A stretch of 64,000 nt of DNA, taken from Nectonema munidae. Its lineage: Eukaryota > Nematomorpha > Nectonematoida > Nectonematidae. The stretch's first letter is position 1, and each line of letters starts with the position of its first letter. Shown here piece by piece: positions 34,801-47,839 of the stretch. The translations under genes and the position numbers were made by a program. The stretch is from positions 124,001-188,000 of the forward strand of contig JAUIRK010000612.1 in assembly GCA_030549495.1 (NCBI GenBank), in the 5' to 3' direction. The notes under the pieces are model-generated. The model was given only the letters and a program-made list of their open reading frames with translations, searched no databases and was not told where the DNA came from.

Positions 34801-37800
34801 TGTTTGTAGTGTGCACTCAAATTTATCAATCAATACCCTCTCTCTACTCGTGTTAGAGTCTCTGATCAAGGAAAAGGGGGCGCCAGTAGACTTTATCATT
34901 AAATCGCTGCGTCCTGAATATACAAAACATTTTGTCACGTTTTTGTTAGAGAAGTTGTCATGCAACTCTAATCCCACTCAGGTCCAGGCAGAAGAGAACT
35001 CTTTTAAGAGCTTTATCCTTGATTTTGTAACAACCTGTATGAGCAACGATAAAAACATCAGCCTAGCAAATTTATTCATCAATTCTCCGGATCATTTCCT
35101 TGCAAGCAAAAAGTCATGCTCTACCGACGATAACCATGACATTTTGACCATTTGTATGAATAATTTGTTGAAGAGTGAGCAATACTCCTGCATTGCACTC
35201 AACACAATGAGATTAATTGATACTTTTTTCGAGTATGCTAATAATTTTGGCACTGCATATGACAAATTTCAAAAAAAGTCTTCTCTTTGCAATGAAATCA
35301 TCCGCCCGTTTATTCTTCGAGACACTACAGATTTTGATGATTTCACCATTCAGCTCACATCATATGCTTTGAGTATTCTCTCGATGGAAGTCTTTCGTTT
35401 GCAAAAACTTTGTCTCGAAAATAGCGCAATGAAAAAGGAGGGTAACGATATCCTAAACACGAATTATAAAACTTGTTTAAGCATAGTTGAAGCTTATATC
35501 CAGGATCCTGATATGATTCGCTCTCAAATATCTTTTTGCCTGGAACATCATTGTTTAGAAGAAACATCCACCTTTTTCATAAGCACCTTTTGGAAATTTA
35601 TAAAGGTCTTACATTATATTTCGAAGCCGTTGCCAAAACATCAAGTAGAAATCATTCTTAAACTTTACACAACCGAAATACTACCTATTTTAAAAATCGA
35701 AGACGAAAAAGTTCCACCATCGGCATTGGAGCAAAATGTTGTTCTTTCCTCTCTCTTTTCACCATGCTTCAACACTTTTTTCGCAACTTACACAAACATC
35801 ATTGCTTCTCTGATCGCATCTTCCTCTCAGCAAGAGATTTTCCCATTGCCCCCAACCTCTATAAACACTCTTCTTTCTTTCCTGACGCAAGAAACGTTTT
35901 TGTTCCTTCTTAAGTACAAAATGTTTTCGCTATTGATCAATGTCTACCTGCCTACATACTCGCTTCTGATTCGGCAGCAATCAGTCTCTCTCATTTCATC
36001 CTCGCAGTTGTGCTCTCTTCAACGCCACATCATGTCGATCATCATTCATTGTCTTCGTTCTTCAACCTTTTACAACGATATTTCTGCCTCTACTTCCAAT
36101 AAAAAAAGTGCTGAGTCTAGAATGTCCACTTTAAAGCTCTTCGTCATAATGTCCTTCAAAGCAGTCAACTCCATTTTCCTGATATCTTCTTCATCTCCTG
36201 ATAAGTCTCTCATACCCTCACTTTTCTTCAATGTCACGGAGAATGACTTTCTATCGCATTCCACCTTTCTCCTCTCAACCTGTGCTTCCTTCATTAAAAG
36301 AGCGCGGCATCAAGACTTGATTGATGAGATTTTGCAAAATGTATCTTCTTTTGTACAATTTTATGTTGAAAATAACTTTTCATTCCCTTCCTATCTCTGC
36401 TCTTCAATCCAATCCCAATTGCTCAAAGTATATCACTTTTTGATCCCGCATTTATCACTGGTGTATCATGATGGAAGAGATGATGACGTTTTAAGAGGGA
36501 TCCTGAACAATGCCTGGCTCTCAACCTATCACCAATTCATGCAGCTTCTCCTTTTCTCCATCCAATTAAATCACGCTCCTTCATCCCAACTTTTCACGCT
36601 TGTGGCTGAGCAAAGCGTCTTCAGTGAAAAATTTCTCTCTGTCTACTTTCATTACCAATTTTTGACACGGACGCTAGAAAAGCGTGACAACCAGCCTTCC
36701 ATTTCGATACCTTCCCAAATTTGTCAAATCGTATTTTACGTGATATTTGAGTGCTTTTGTCGTTTGGATAAATGGAAGTTGTGCAATTTTGAGTCTGTTC
36801 AATGGCACACGTCTACAATTTCCAACATTTTGGCGTCTGCATCTCAACATTTTGAAGGTATGCTGATGAGTGAAATGCAGACGAGATTATCGACCAACAA
36901 ACAGATTTCATTTCTAATTTCCGCAACTACACATGATGCAACAACAACCTCACTTGCTTACGATTCCATCGACACCCCGACCAAAAATGTTGACAAATTT
37001 TCCTTCAAAAATTCTTCACAACGTCACACTTTTAATGAAATATATATGTAAGATTTTCTCTTATTGTGTTATGTTTTTCTTCGATTTATAGCTAAAATAT
37101 GGCATATAGCAGGTATCATGTCTAATTTTCAATGTTCCTTTGATCGTAGGACTGAATCCATGAGAAAATGTCGAAAGAAAAATAACTGGTATATAATATG
37201 AAATTAATGAATTGTAAAAATTTAATTTATTATTAAAAATAGTCTCTTTAAATTACTTCTTTTTAAATTGCAATTAAAAATATACGTAAAAATTTATTGA
37301 ATTAAAAAGATGGATGAAATTATTAAGCTAAAATTCTATGCAAAGTGCCTTTCATTCCCAATATCGTGATTGATTAATTCATTCAAATTTTCTTCTTCTT
37401 TTCTCCAATATATAAATTCCCACGATACACTAGATGTCTAGTGAAGTCGTTTTTTGAAGTGAAAAATTTATCGGTTGCATATTGCGCGAGAATTGATTAA
37501 CTATCGATTAACTAACTAACTTTAAAGTTTTTATTTTCCAGTGTCCATTTTGTCACAGTACTCAAGTTTTAGAAATTTTGTTTTCTACATTTAGTTTGCA
37601 TACCTTCCTTTATCCCCAAGCAAATTTAAATAGTGATACTCAAAACCCTCAGATTGCCTCAAACAAAAAATGAGTGCTATAGAATATATACCAATTTTAA
37701 TTCTAAAGTGTGCCTTTTTTAGTTCTATATTCTTTTAAAATATAAAATAGAATCTATAAAAATTTAAAAAGTTTTTTTTTATAATTTTTTTAAAAAAAAA

Positions 37801-40800
37801 TTAGTTATATTATTCTTGTTACTTATGACCTTTTTATTTTATTTGAAAGCCCCTCTTAAAAACTGGATATGATAAATTTTCGATATATTTTTTTCTCCAA
37901 ACAAATTTTAAAAGTGAAAAAAGTCTTAAGTTTTTGTTTCTGTTTCTATTAAAAACTATTTTCTGAATTCATACAAATGCGCATCCTCAATTTAATTTTG
38001 TGTACAAAATAGTGGAATCTATTTTAGTTTTATCCCTAAAATTAAAAAAAGTTAAACTAAATGAATTTAAAGATGCTTGTGAATTCACTTTTTAATTTTA
38101 AATAGTAAGCCGGATTTTTCCGTTGTTCTTGTAAAAAATGACGGTGCTTGACTGTATTCCTTAAAAATTAATAAAATCCAAACGATGTGAATTGTGTTAA
38201 AACTTAACTTGAACAAATCTAACTCAAATAAATAATGCTATATTAATAAAGGTAATAAGGTTTTGATTAGATTTTAAAAAATTTGCTATAGTTTTGAAGG
38301 CACTACGGATACAGTGAATCTCTTGGCTATAATAAAAATCTCTATCTTTCGTGCTATCGAAGCAGGGCGTCTATTACAAGAATGAATTCAACGCTAACAC
38401 ATTTAGCAAAGAGCTCAATCTGTGAAAGTGGAATTTACAATAGCATCACAAGTGGCACATTTTCAAAAATGAAATGAAAAGTTAAATATTTTTGAATTAT
38501 TATTATATATGTGCAAGACGAATTTTCACTTCTGTACATCTATATACTTCCTCTCGCTTTAGAATCATTATGTGATACTTCATATTCAATTACCTAAAAG
38601 TCTTATTAGTCTTTTTTCACGTGCATCGACTTCTCCCCTAGTTGGGATTGGTCGAGCTTGATAATAATAATAGAACTGGTAACATGCACCAGTTTTGTGA
38701 ATATAAATTTTATTATGGGAATGAAAGAGTTGCGTGGCATATCAAATAATAATAAGCTTTCTATTTTGATTGACAGCTGCATCCCCGTATAAGACGAGTA
38801 AAAGCAATATTACTTTCTATAATTATATTTTACTCCTTTTTTTTGTTGTTGTTGTCGTCGTTTAGGATTGTAAGTGAATTTATTTTTCCGTGTTTGTGTA
38901 TCCTGGTGAAGTTGTCTCCTCCGCTATCTCTCTTCCTTTCGCCATTTTTCGCTGTTTATCGTGATGGATGCGTCGATTTGAACTCATTTTCTTCAATTTT
39001 ACAGGTTTTTTTTAAATTCAGTTTATTTAATATACAACCAGCGCTTCCCTTAAAGATTCTGGAGTGGGAGCGAATGCTCCTAGATCAGCGAATTTCTTAT
39101 CTCTTAAAATTAGTGTGTGTTCATTAGGTTTATAACTTTTTTTTAATTTTATTTCCATATATAAAAAATAGGTTAACTTTTTTTATAAAAAGATAAAATA
39201 TGTATAATTTTTTTATTTAAAAAAAATATGATAGATATTCACATAAAAAATCTAAACCCAATATTTTCCTATGAAAAATATCTATTATTATTATAAATCG
39301 CATTATTTGTAAAGCAATTGCCTCTTCTATATCCAGTGTATTTCTTGAAGTATTGAATCCTGACCGAAAATTGAGGCAGCAAGTTTTTAAATAAGTCGAT
39401 TCCAATGAGTTAATAATTGCCTGGATATTTCGTATTGATTAAAAAATTTAGTTCTATTTTTTTTTAATTTATTTTTTATATTTTACAAATAAAATCGTAT
39501 TAACTTTGTTCCAACAGAGATTCTTTAAAATATACTTCATTATTCCAAAATTGTTTTTGTGTTTCTGCGGTGATATATTTTTTTAAATAATTTCTAAGTC
39601 TAAGCATTTTACTTTTTTTCATTAAAAAGTTAATTTTGCGACAACTTCCGAATTTTCACGATTTTTGATTCCGACTTCGCCTAAGGAAAGGACACTTCAT
39701 ATGCTTACAGAAATAGCCTATTTTTTCTTTATAGTTTCTATATATATGAAATTTTGTTATGATTTGCTAACGGCTTTAAGAGTTGAATGAACCAGTGCTT
39801 TTCGGTTCTGTGAATTATTATTCAGCCTTATTCACCGGATAAAAATTTTTTTTTCGCCAATTACTATCACTAGTCCAGGCGCCATTAAAATAAGTTTTGT
39901 CCCTCCCATCCGTCATGATTAGAGTCTGTCACTGAAACACCGGATGATATGGGGAAGGATTCATTGATTTGAAAAATATGATGCATGTTTTTTGATTCTA
40001 TTTTTTCTATCATTATTATTGGACCAGAATTTTAGAATGAAGTTTTTAGGGGGGAAGATGCGGCCTATAACTAGAAATATAAAAGGTGGGGCCCAAAAAA
40101 TAGAACAGATGAAGAATATTTGTGTAATTATTGTTATGCCCTATTTTTATAAGAGAACACGTGCTTGATGACAAAATAAACGAATTGACGTGTGCATTAG
40201 GGTTTGCTCCCGGTTCTGAAATACCTGGACGTTCCCGGTTCTAAAAATTTGGGAACCGTCTTGGAACCGAAAGTATTCCCCGTTCCGAGAATAACTTAGT
40301 TGTAATTGATTTATTTCACTATGCAATTCTTTGCATAAAACTTTACTGCACTTCATTCATATAAAATCTTTTTTTCATTCTCATCTTCTCATTTTAATGG
40401 TAAACGGAGAAAAGTGTGCAAACGACAAAAGAGTTTATTTTTCTTTTTTTTCTCTGCTGCACACTTTTCACATCTGTTTATAATAAATCAAAAACGTCAA
40501 TTTCATTGCATCTTTTTGCTGTCTATATATCTTCTTAAGAAACCGTTTGGAACCGGGATTTCCTGTTTTTGTAAGTTTTTGTCGGTATCGCTATCAGCAC
40601 ATTTTTTTTGTTCACCGATTTTATCAGCTGAATCAATAGACAAATTGAAGTTTATATCAGAGCTATAAAGGGTAAAAGAACATTTGCATTTTATGCATAA
40701 ACATAGTATGTCAATTTTGTTTTAATTAGAGTTTAATTGTGGTGAACAAGTTTACACTCCTACAAGAAACAAATAGAAGGAACTTTTTCATTTCAATTTA

Positions 40801-43800
40801 ATATCTAATTTTGCACATTGAAGTTTGAATTTTTAATAGGAACTTTTACTATTAATACAAAATAATTAAAAAAATGTATATACCTAGAATATTTTTTTAG
40901 TATCGGTATAAAAATTTAGATTGGTACATTGGTGCTAATTTTTGTGTGTATCCAAAACTTATGCGCATCTCTTGTGCTTGGGGCGTGAGTAAGGTTGATT
41001 AGATACTAGGTTTCCATAACTCAAGGTCTTGGGTTCGATTTCGTATCAAGCTTGTGCTAGCGTATCCTCTTGTGCTAGTAGTAACTCCATTGACATATAT
41101 AAATGTATACACTTTCTCATAGTCCAGGCCCAATTAAAATCAGTTTTGGCCGCTTCCTCATTCTTAGAGTCTAGCGACTGGACTGACTATCATTGGCAAT
41201 TAATTATATGATGCGAAAATCTTTCAATATCCTTTCAATCATTTATTCAGTTTGAAGTGGGTGATGCTAGCAAATTTGAAGGACGCGAAAAAAAGATTCA
41301 CTCCATGCCGTTTCTTCTTGGAAAGGAAACTCCTCTGTCTTACGCAGCTTTGTTCACTTTGTTCAAATCATGCATCAAGTTCTTGAAGTTGATCACTAGC
41401 ACAAGTCTTTCTTCGGAAGAGCGTTCTTTCCTTGCAAGTAAATCCTCTAGGATTAGATTTCAATATAATATATACACTTTAAAGAAGTTCTCACAACCTC
41501 CCGCTGCTCATTCACACGTCTCTGTACTCTCTACTCTCGGATCTTTTAATCCTCTTCACTTTTTCCTGTTTTACTTTTTCATTTGTGATTTTGAACACTG
41601 CATGTGTGTGCGTTCGAAATTTTACTTAACTGCTCTTTTATTTTAAATATATCTTAGTAATTAACTATTAATCCTAAGCGAATTTATTGTTTCTCTGTTG
41701 TAGATGATACCTCACTTTCTGGGATTGGGCGCATGGACGAGGGAAAACAAAACACCGCTTCTGAGCCGCCATCAACAGAAATTGCGCGTCGAAGGGACAG
41801 CAAACGCGTAAAAACAGTGATGGACATGATGGATATGATTCTCGTTTTTCTGCTGACACAAGTATCATTGATCTGTATCGAAACAATACTACTCCACACA
41901 CACACACCCGTGCTTGGAGGCCCAAACCCGTTGGTTGGGGTCGGTAGGGGGGGGGGGGGGGGGCTAATCTAAAGCCGTAGTTTAAGACTTTTAAATCCCC
42001 TCTTAAGAATACACATATATTTGAATTTCTGTGCATTGAGTTTTTTGAATATTTATCATTCAAAGTTAACATCTTTGAAATGTTCTTTATAACAAAATAT
42101 ACAGACAATTGTGTATTCACTAAAATCGTTATTATTTTACAAATTATGGGGGGGGGGGAGCTCAAAAGCTATAAGCACGGCACTGCCCGCACACACATAC
42201 ATACACAGACACACACTTCCACCCAAACGAATCGATGAGGAATCGAATCCAGAGGCTTCCGTGCTGAGTCCATCATCTCAACCAACCTGTCATGTCACCC
42301 ATAGAGTATGCTGTATTAGTTTTCGAAAAACTTAAGTTATGCTGTAAAAATTTTTAGTTTTTGTTGAAGCTTTATAACTTTTTCTGATAGACTTTTTTTT
42401 CCTTAAAAGTTATTATAAAAGGCAAATCATTGCAAAATGTTAAAAGTTATTTTACTTTTTATAGCTTGTATTAATTTAGCTTTTAAACTATTTTTGAATG
42501 ATGTTGAGAAAAATGAAATAGTGCAATCTTAATTTATTGTTTTATTTTTGTTTGCACAATTATAACTTCATTTTATACCCTTGCCCCTGAATCAATCACG
42601 TATTTTTTCATATAAACATCGCAGGGTGTCTAGTCGACTCTTTGCCTTCAGACTACATTCACTCATATAAAACTATCCAACCTTCAGTTATTTGTTTTCA
42701 GTTGTTTTCTCTATGAATCAAATATCGTTTCATCATTTCGTGTAATGTGCCTGATAGACTAATTCATTTTCAAATAAAAAGCTTATTGGCTCCCCACCTC
42801 CCCCAGCAATTTTGGATTTCTTTAAACTAGTGTATATTCGATATGCAAATTTAATTAAAATATTTTCGCTGGAAGTATAGTATTTAAATTCACCAATTTT
42901 GTTAAAAAAAATATAAAGTAGTCTTATAAATTTAGGACTTTAGGTATGCGCTGAATACACTCTATTTTAAAGGATTGCATGAATATTTGGTCTCCCGTGG
43001 TATTTCCAGACCACTAATTTTGAAAATTGCAACAAAAAAAATTCGCCCCCCCCCCAATAATTTTGAAAATGTGCGCCCCTGACGTCTGACACAAAAAACA
43101 CATCTAGACATATATACATACGAATACATTGATCCATGTACCATTTTCAATTCTATTTTGTCTTTATACAAATTAAAAAAATGAAATAATGAATTTGTTT
43201 TTGACAATATGCTTATTCTCACAATAATAAAATAAAATATTGAAAAATTATTGATATCATTGGAGTGGCTATCTACAAGTAACACGAAAGTAAATTTATA
43301 ATAAAAATTATTTGTAGAGGGGCATGAGAAACGAAAATGAGAAGTATAAACCTTGATAACATCTTAAATGTTAACAAAGAAATGGAAAGAGAAACGTAGA
43401 TGAAGCAGCTCAATAGCACGAAGTCTTGTATAAACTTATGACTTATGACGAGGTGCATTTGTTACTTTAATTTCAGACAAAGATAGTAGGTGCGAATTTA
43501 CAGTAGTGCCCCACTTGGCCCCTCCCATATAAATATTTCTGGCTACGTTTGGTCTTTTTTAAGTTATCTTTTTTCAATTCTCTTGCAGACAAAATCAAGA
43601 CTTATCAGGATGTTCTTAATATTTTTTGTACATTCTATTAAATCAATTTTTGATAAATATCGGGTTTTGCCTTATTTGCAGTTTTCCTGTATTTTTAAAT
43701 TTCAATAAATTTTAAGAAATAGCACTCTAAATAATCCAAACAATTTAGCTATACCTCTTTGACTTCAATTTATTAACAGAGATACGACTTTACGCCTCAC

Positions 43801-44406
43801 TCAAGCAAACAAAACATTTTTACGATAAAAACAGAAGATTGTCAAATTTTTATTATTAAGAAAAAGCTGAATATAAATGAAGAATTTTTTATAAAAATAA
43901 AAAATATTTATATGAATAAAGTCTTCTTGCCGAAAACTATTGCTTCGCATTTTTAATAAGTAAACTATATAAATGAATTTTTCTAAAATATAAATAATAT
44001 TGTTTCTAATTTAGGGCTAAAATTTTTGCCCACCACTATATATATATATTATAAATTATATATACAATATATGAATTTGTAGGCTGCCCTCAAACTAAGA
44101 GATACTCCAGACATCTCGGAAATAAAGTCCACATCCACTGCAAGAGAGGAATCCGACTTCCTCTCATTTTTCACAAGTGAATTCAACATTGTCATGCATG
44201 AAATTAAAAACTTTTACGAACTTCTCTCCTCCCACAAAGCTGCCAACTCCTTGCATTCATTGATCCTTTGCTCCACACCCACGAAAAAGAGCACAGGCAG
44301 CCCTGAGGAATTAAAGCATGTCGAGCGCTTGTTGTGTGGCTTGTTAGAAGGAAGGCGCAATTTTTATTCCTTCATTGCATTTTTCACGGAAAAATATTTC
44401 GTATGA
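28886..44406 (+). CDS. NUP188: Nuclear pore scaffold protein NUP188 (multi-exon)
   Basis: NUP188 is a large alpha-solenoid of the inner ring of the nuclear pore. Eight exons join in phase with GT-AG introns: 28886-29440, 29509-29770, 31230-31366, 33593-37047, 38866-39112, 41251-41437, 41704-41861 and 44083-44406. They total 1,774 residues, against about 1,749 in human. Matches to the human protein, from memory: DPVIYFAWGIF with WKLDVFSSIQKI (human APVLLAWALL, LNVFQYLTRL); MPFLLGKETPLSYAALFTLF (human LSFTTPTFDSEVAPSFGTLL); and MILVFLLTQAALKLRDTPDI (human CFYLLISQAMRYLRDPAVHP). The start at 28886 is uncertain because tttacaag before it could be an acceptor. Introns range from 68 bp to about 2.3 kb and hold SINEs and MITEs. 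Low motif content is normal for this family; distant NUP205 is the main alternative. Confidence 0.82.
30153..30240 (+). repeat. Possible pogo/Tigger-like terminus in a NUP188 intron
   Basis: The sequence cagtcaaacctgtattaaac, followed by gaccattcaagg and later gacaggtgatcgttaaaaac, resembles the ends of pogo-type Tc1/mariner elements (CAGTCAAACCT...). No opposite end was found, so this may be a solo end or a very short derivative. Confidence 0.4.
31515..31580 (+). repeat. G-tract dispersed repeat (copy in NUP188 intron)
   Basis: Twelve or so Gs are followed by tgcccaaaaaattattttca and aaatgtgagcac. A relative in the opposite sense lies at 43040-43090 (cccccccccc aataattttgaaaatgtgcgcccc), and a partial one at 40048-40100. 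They look like scattered ends of one element family. Confidence 0.45.
33593..37047 (+). CDS. NUP188: NUP188 central exon (about 1,151 codons)
   Basis: This single exon carries most of the protein. It follows an acceptor with a T-rich tract (ttttcttttag) in phase 0, reads KIAAQLTENGLPTHFESLFQ at its start, and ends in phase 2 at the donor gtaagatt. The internal ATG at 33674 is not the gene start. The sequence is leucine-, serine- and phenylalanine-rich with regular amphipathic helices, as expected for the helical-repeat solenoid. No transmembrane segment or catalytic motif is seen. A reading frame uninterrupted over 3.4 kb in 65% AT DNA is strong evidence of a live gene. Confidence 0.9.
39870..39970 (+). 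repeat. SINE-body-like repeat, copy without tRNA head
   Basis: This segment (tagtccaggcgccattaaaa, then agttttgtccctcccatc and ttagagtctgtcactg) aligns with 41120-41200 downstream of a tRNA-like head. It is probably a 5'-truncated copy of the same SINE. Confidence 0.5.
40198..40565. mobile_element. Probable hAT-type MITE in NUP188 intron
   Basis: The left end tagggtttgctcccggttct and the right end, read inward (caggaaatcccggttcc), share an inverted repeat around tcccggttc. Several ggttc/gaacc words recur internally, forming hairpins. No coding region. No matching target duplication was found, so the limits are approximate. Confidence 0.45.
40979..41215 (+). repeat. tRNA-derived SINE in NUP188 intron
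   Basis: The head has a box A-like gtgagtaaggttgattagat and a box B gggttcgattt at 41031-41041. The body from 41120 (catagtccaggcccaattaa and ttagagtctagcgactg) is shared with 39870-39970. It lies just upstream of the exon at 41251 and differs from the SINE at 26.1 kb. Confidence 0.6.
41900..41965. repeat. CA microsatellite and 17-G tract at a NUP188 intron start
   Basis: A short CA run is followed by cggtaggggg and about 17 consecutive Gs at 41947-41963. Long G tracts can form quadruplexes in RNA near a splice donor (41862), but no effect is shown here. Confidence 0.7.
42150..42310 (-). repeat. tRNA-derived SINE with CA-rich tail in NUP188 intron
   Basis: On the minus strand it carries a box A-like ggttggttgagatgatgg (complement near 42268-42287) and box B ggattcgattcc (42239-42250). 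A GT/CA-rich region (42190-42216) and a G tract (42138-42149) lie at its 3' side. No target duplication was identified. Confidence 0.6.
43035..43095 (-). repeat. G-tract dispersed repeat, minus orientation
   Basis: On the minus strand it reads ggggcgcacattttcaaaat, then tattggggggggggcgaat. It is related to the copy at 31515-31580. Confidence 0.45.
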
Positions 44407-44457
44407 TGTTTTCTCTTCGAATACTTTCAAAGATGAAAAATATTCGTATATTTTTAC

Positions 44458-44463
44458 AATAAA
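44458..44463 (+). terminator. Poly(A) signal of NUP188
   Basis: AATAAA lies 52 bp after the stop codon at 44404-44406, a suitable distance for 3' end formation. Confidence 0.6.
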
Positions 44464-47291
44464 ATTCCATATTTTGTATCCCTCACTTTGACATATGCAT
44501 AACAAAATTTAAAGAATCTATAACTAATCAATAACCAATAAAATGTTTCCTTAGATTTTTATCCAAATTCAGTTGCTCGGATTCTATAACTGACTTTTGT
44601 TCCTCCTCAGATTTTAGCCTTTACGTATCGGTGGGGTAGCCAGGAATTCATAATATCAGCTCAGGGAGAATAGAGGGAATTACTATATATAAACCAAGTT
44701 ATCTATTTTGACTTGAATATTTTTAGATTTTATTCAAGAAAAAATATTAAACCACTATTTTATTCAATTGTGGTGGTGAGTATTTTTAAATATGGAAAAA
44801 GTAGCCCGATATTTTTGATCAAGCAATATTTACAAGATCGATCCTCCTAATTATGGAAAACATAGGAATCCTTGAGTATAAGAAATCTAAAGATATTTGG
44901 TGACAAGTAAATTCATAGACAAATAATTTTCTCCATTTTTATAAAAAAAAATCACTATAGTTATAACTTATGAAACTAGACATTTTATTTTTTAATTACA
45001 TCAAAATTTTGTCTCAATTGTTTCATTATTCTGTTTTTTTTGTCATTTTTTAATAAATTTTAATGTATATGTGTGTGTATAAAATAAAGTTTAGCAACAT
45101 TTTTCAAAATAAATATATTAAAAACAGAAAAAATTCTTTTTTAAATCACTTTTCAAAATAGACAAAACTTTTAGGTAATCAAATTTTGCATAAAATAATA
45201 AAATATCAAACTTTTCGAAAAACTACAAAATAGAAAATATTCTAATATGCAATATGCTTCAATCGGTATCTGAACAGTTTACGCCTTTGGACAGTAAATT
45301 TTTTTTGAATTCTGATTAAATTGAATGAATTTCTTTAAGGAATTTTCCACTCATTCATAAATATATCAAAAATCTAACTGAATAAGAATGAAAAGCTTTT
45401 TTTTTAAAAACTCATAAAATCTTTTTTTTAATTATTTTTTAAATATAAAAAAGCTTTAATTTAATTCATAAAAAATATTGTTTTAATAAAAAGAAATTAA
45501 AAAAAATATATTTTATATTCATAAAAAATAATGTTTTATAGTTTTTTTTTTTAATTATAAAAAAGACGTAAAATTATAAATTTAGATTACGGAAGTTTGC
45601 CTTAATTTGCGAAGACAATCATTTTAACTAATTAACATAAGCAACTAGTGTATTATTTGAACAGGCTTAGATCAAGATAATATTTATTTTGAATATCTGT
45701 AATATTACACAGCGCTTAACTCTGAATATTTTTATTATTCAGATAGCAATGGATAAGGGGTATGCTGATATACGAATTGTTTTTAGTGGAGCTTGCTGCG
45801 TAAAATCTAAACTTGGAAACAAATTGAAGATATGTTTGCTTAATGCAATTTTCATGCTGAAATTTGAGTTCTTTAAAATATTGGAACCATTACCGTGTCT
45901 AAATATGAATAAGATTTGTCCCAATCATCTATAGTTAGGGAGATATGAAGGTGAATAATTAGTTTTTGCATGAAATTTATTTATATCAATAAATTAATTT
46001 TTTCATTATTCGATATGATTGCCTGAAATGAAAATTTGATTTCACATTTGAAATTTCTTACTTAGATTTAAATATATTTTAGTTCTTACCAAAGATTTGC
46101 AGATATTTTTAGGTATATTTTTAAATTCTTTTTTGGATGTGGAACTAAATTCTCACTAATCGAAATATTATCATCTAATAAGTATATAGCTATAAACGCG
46201 TAACAAATATATCACTCATTAACCGGTTATCAAAAAAATTTCCGCCACCCCCTCAAAAAGGAAATTTTAGACTTGTTTTTGGAATACTAGATTCCGAGTT
46301 CATAAACAGGTTTACAGACTATATTATAAAACTCTAAACCCTGGTAATTTCTTAACGCTGAAAAACTAGAAACTATAATAATGGTTAAACAGGGTCCGGA
46401 GTAACGGAGATTCGTCCCCCCCCCCCCAATGACAGATGCTCCCATGCTCAATGACAGATCTATAGAACATATGGTGTCCATCTCAAAATGTAGGCAGTGT
46501 AGTAGCATGTAGCTTTAGACATGCATACAAGCACGTGACTTTTATTTGATGTTTTAATCTTTTTTGTAGAAGTAGACCTCATGGGACGTTCCCTACAACG
46601 TTTGTGTCTTTCTATGTCAGGGGTGACTCCACACAGGAGTTAAAACCCGTTTAACTTTAGACCAACTTAAAGCTGAGTGCAGGTATTTCGCCCAGTTATA
46701 GAAATATTTTACGAAAATTGTTTAAATACAAAACCTAATAAGTTTAATTTAAAAATGGGTTATGAAACGTAAAAAACTGTCAATAACTTTGTAAAGCAAA
46801 AATCAACTTCGCAAAAAATTTAATTATTTTTTTCAATAAATATAGTATTTCGTTATTTGATTTTTTAAGTTAAAATTTTTTTTAAATATATCATTATAAT
46901 ATTTCACATGGGAATTTATAGTTGATTGATTAAGACTTAAGCCTTAAGACGTCGTAAATTCGTGCGTGGCCCGCTGGAAATTTTTTATCTCCGAATTAAA
47001 TTTCTGGATACGCCATTGGTTCGAACTCTATGATACACTGAAATAAAAAAAGATTTAATAGACGAAGTGTAAGAATGCCTCAAAGGGACCTTACATCATT
47101 ATAGAAGTATGGTGGCTATTGCACACATTTCTTTTTTGAAAGAAATTTTGTATGTGTATATATGCGTCAAGGATTTGCTTTAAAAACAAGTCATTAATCT
47201 TCAAAATTTTAAGTATTTACAAAGTCCTTCATTATACGATAAGTTTTTAAGAAAGTTTGAAACTCTATACAATATACACGTTCGCTTTTAG
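44464..47291. other. Intergenic AT-rich stretch with C tracts
   Basis: No supportable gene. A C tract lies at 46417-46430, another probable G-tract repeat relative. A 46972-47035 segment (cgtggcccgctgg...ggttcgaactc) may be a worn SINE piece. Short open frames show no family signature. Confidence 0.5.
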
Positions 47292-47413
47292 ATAGAATAT
47301 CATCCTTGAAAGACACTTGCAATAATCTGACCAAATTCGTCTCACATGCAACCAGCATATCATTTATGAAGTTTTTGAAAGACAAAAACCAAGAGATGTA
47401 CGGAAGTAATTAA
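47292..47413 (+). CDS. Candidate terminal exon of an unidentified gene
   Basis: After a plausible acceptor (ttcgcttttag), an open segment reads RISSLKDTCNNLTKFVSHAT, then FMKFLKDKNQEMYGSN and a TAA. Composition is coding-like, but it needs a preceding exon ending in phase 1, and none was found. It is not in phase with the last NUP188 exon (whose frame would end in phase 0 at the alternative donor gtatga). Confidence 0.25.
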
Positions 47414-47839
47414 ATATAAACGTGCTTCTAACCCAGTCAATCTATACTAGTTGGCTTGCGGACTAGTTAGAACGAAAAAAAAACGTATAAATCCTCGTTT
47501 TCTATGTTAAGAAAATTCAAAAAATTGAAACTCATGTGTTAATCGCAAAAAAGTGAATCTTGAATTTTACTCAACTTTTACTGCAATATATATATGATAT
47601 ATTTACGTTCCCACATTTCTAAATCAGCAAACCGGAATAAATTTGACAGTTGAAAATAAGCCATGAACAATTTTTTTATTGCTTACGAGAATGATAACCC
47701 TTTTTTTTTTTAACTATATGTCGATATTTTTTCGAACAAGTCACCAGCATTCCATTATATTTACGATACATTTTACTTTTAATTAAAATTTAAAATTGCT
47801 AGTAAATTATCGCGCCAAAAATGAATGTTAACATTTATG

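Noticed and set aside
33674-37051. A free-standing 1,125-codon gene starting at 33674
   Set aside because: The frame extends in phase upstream to a splice acceptor at 33592 and ends at a donor, so it is an internal exon of NUP188.
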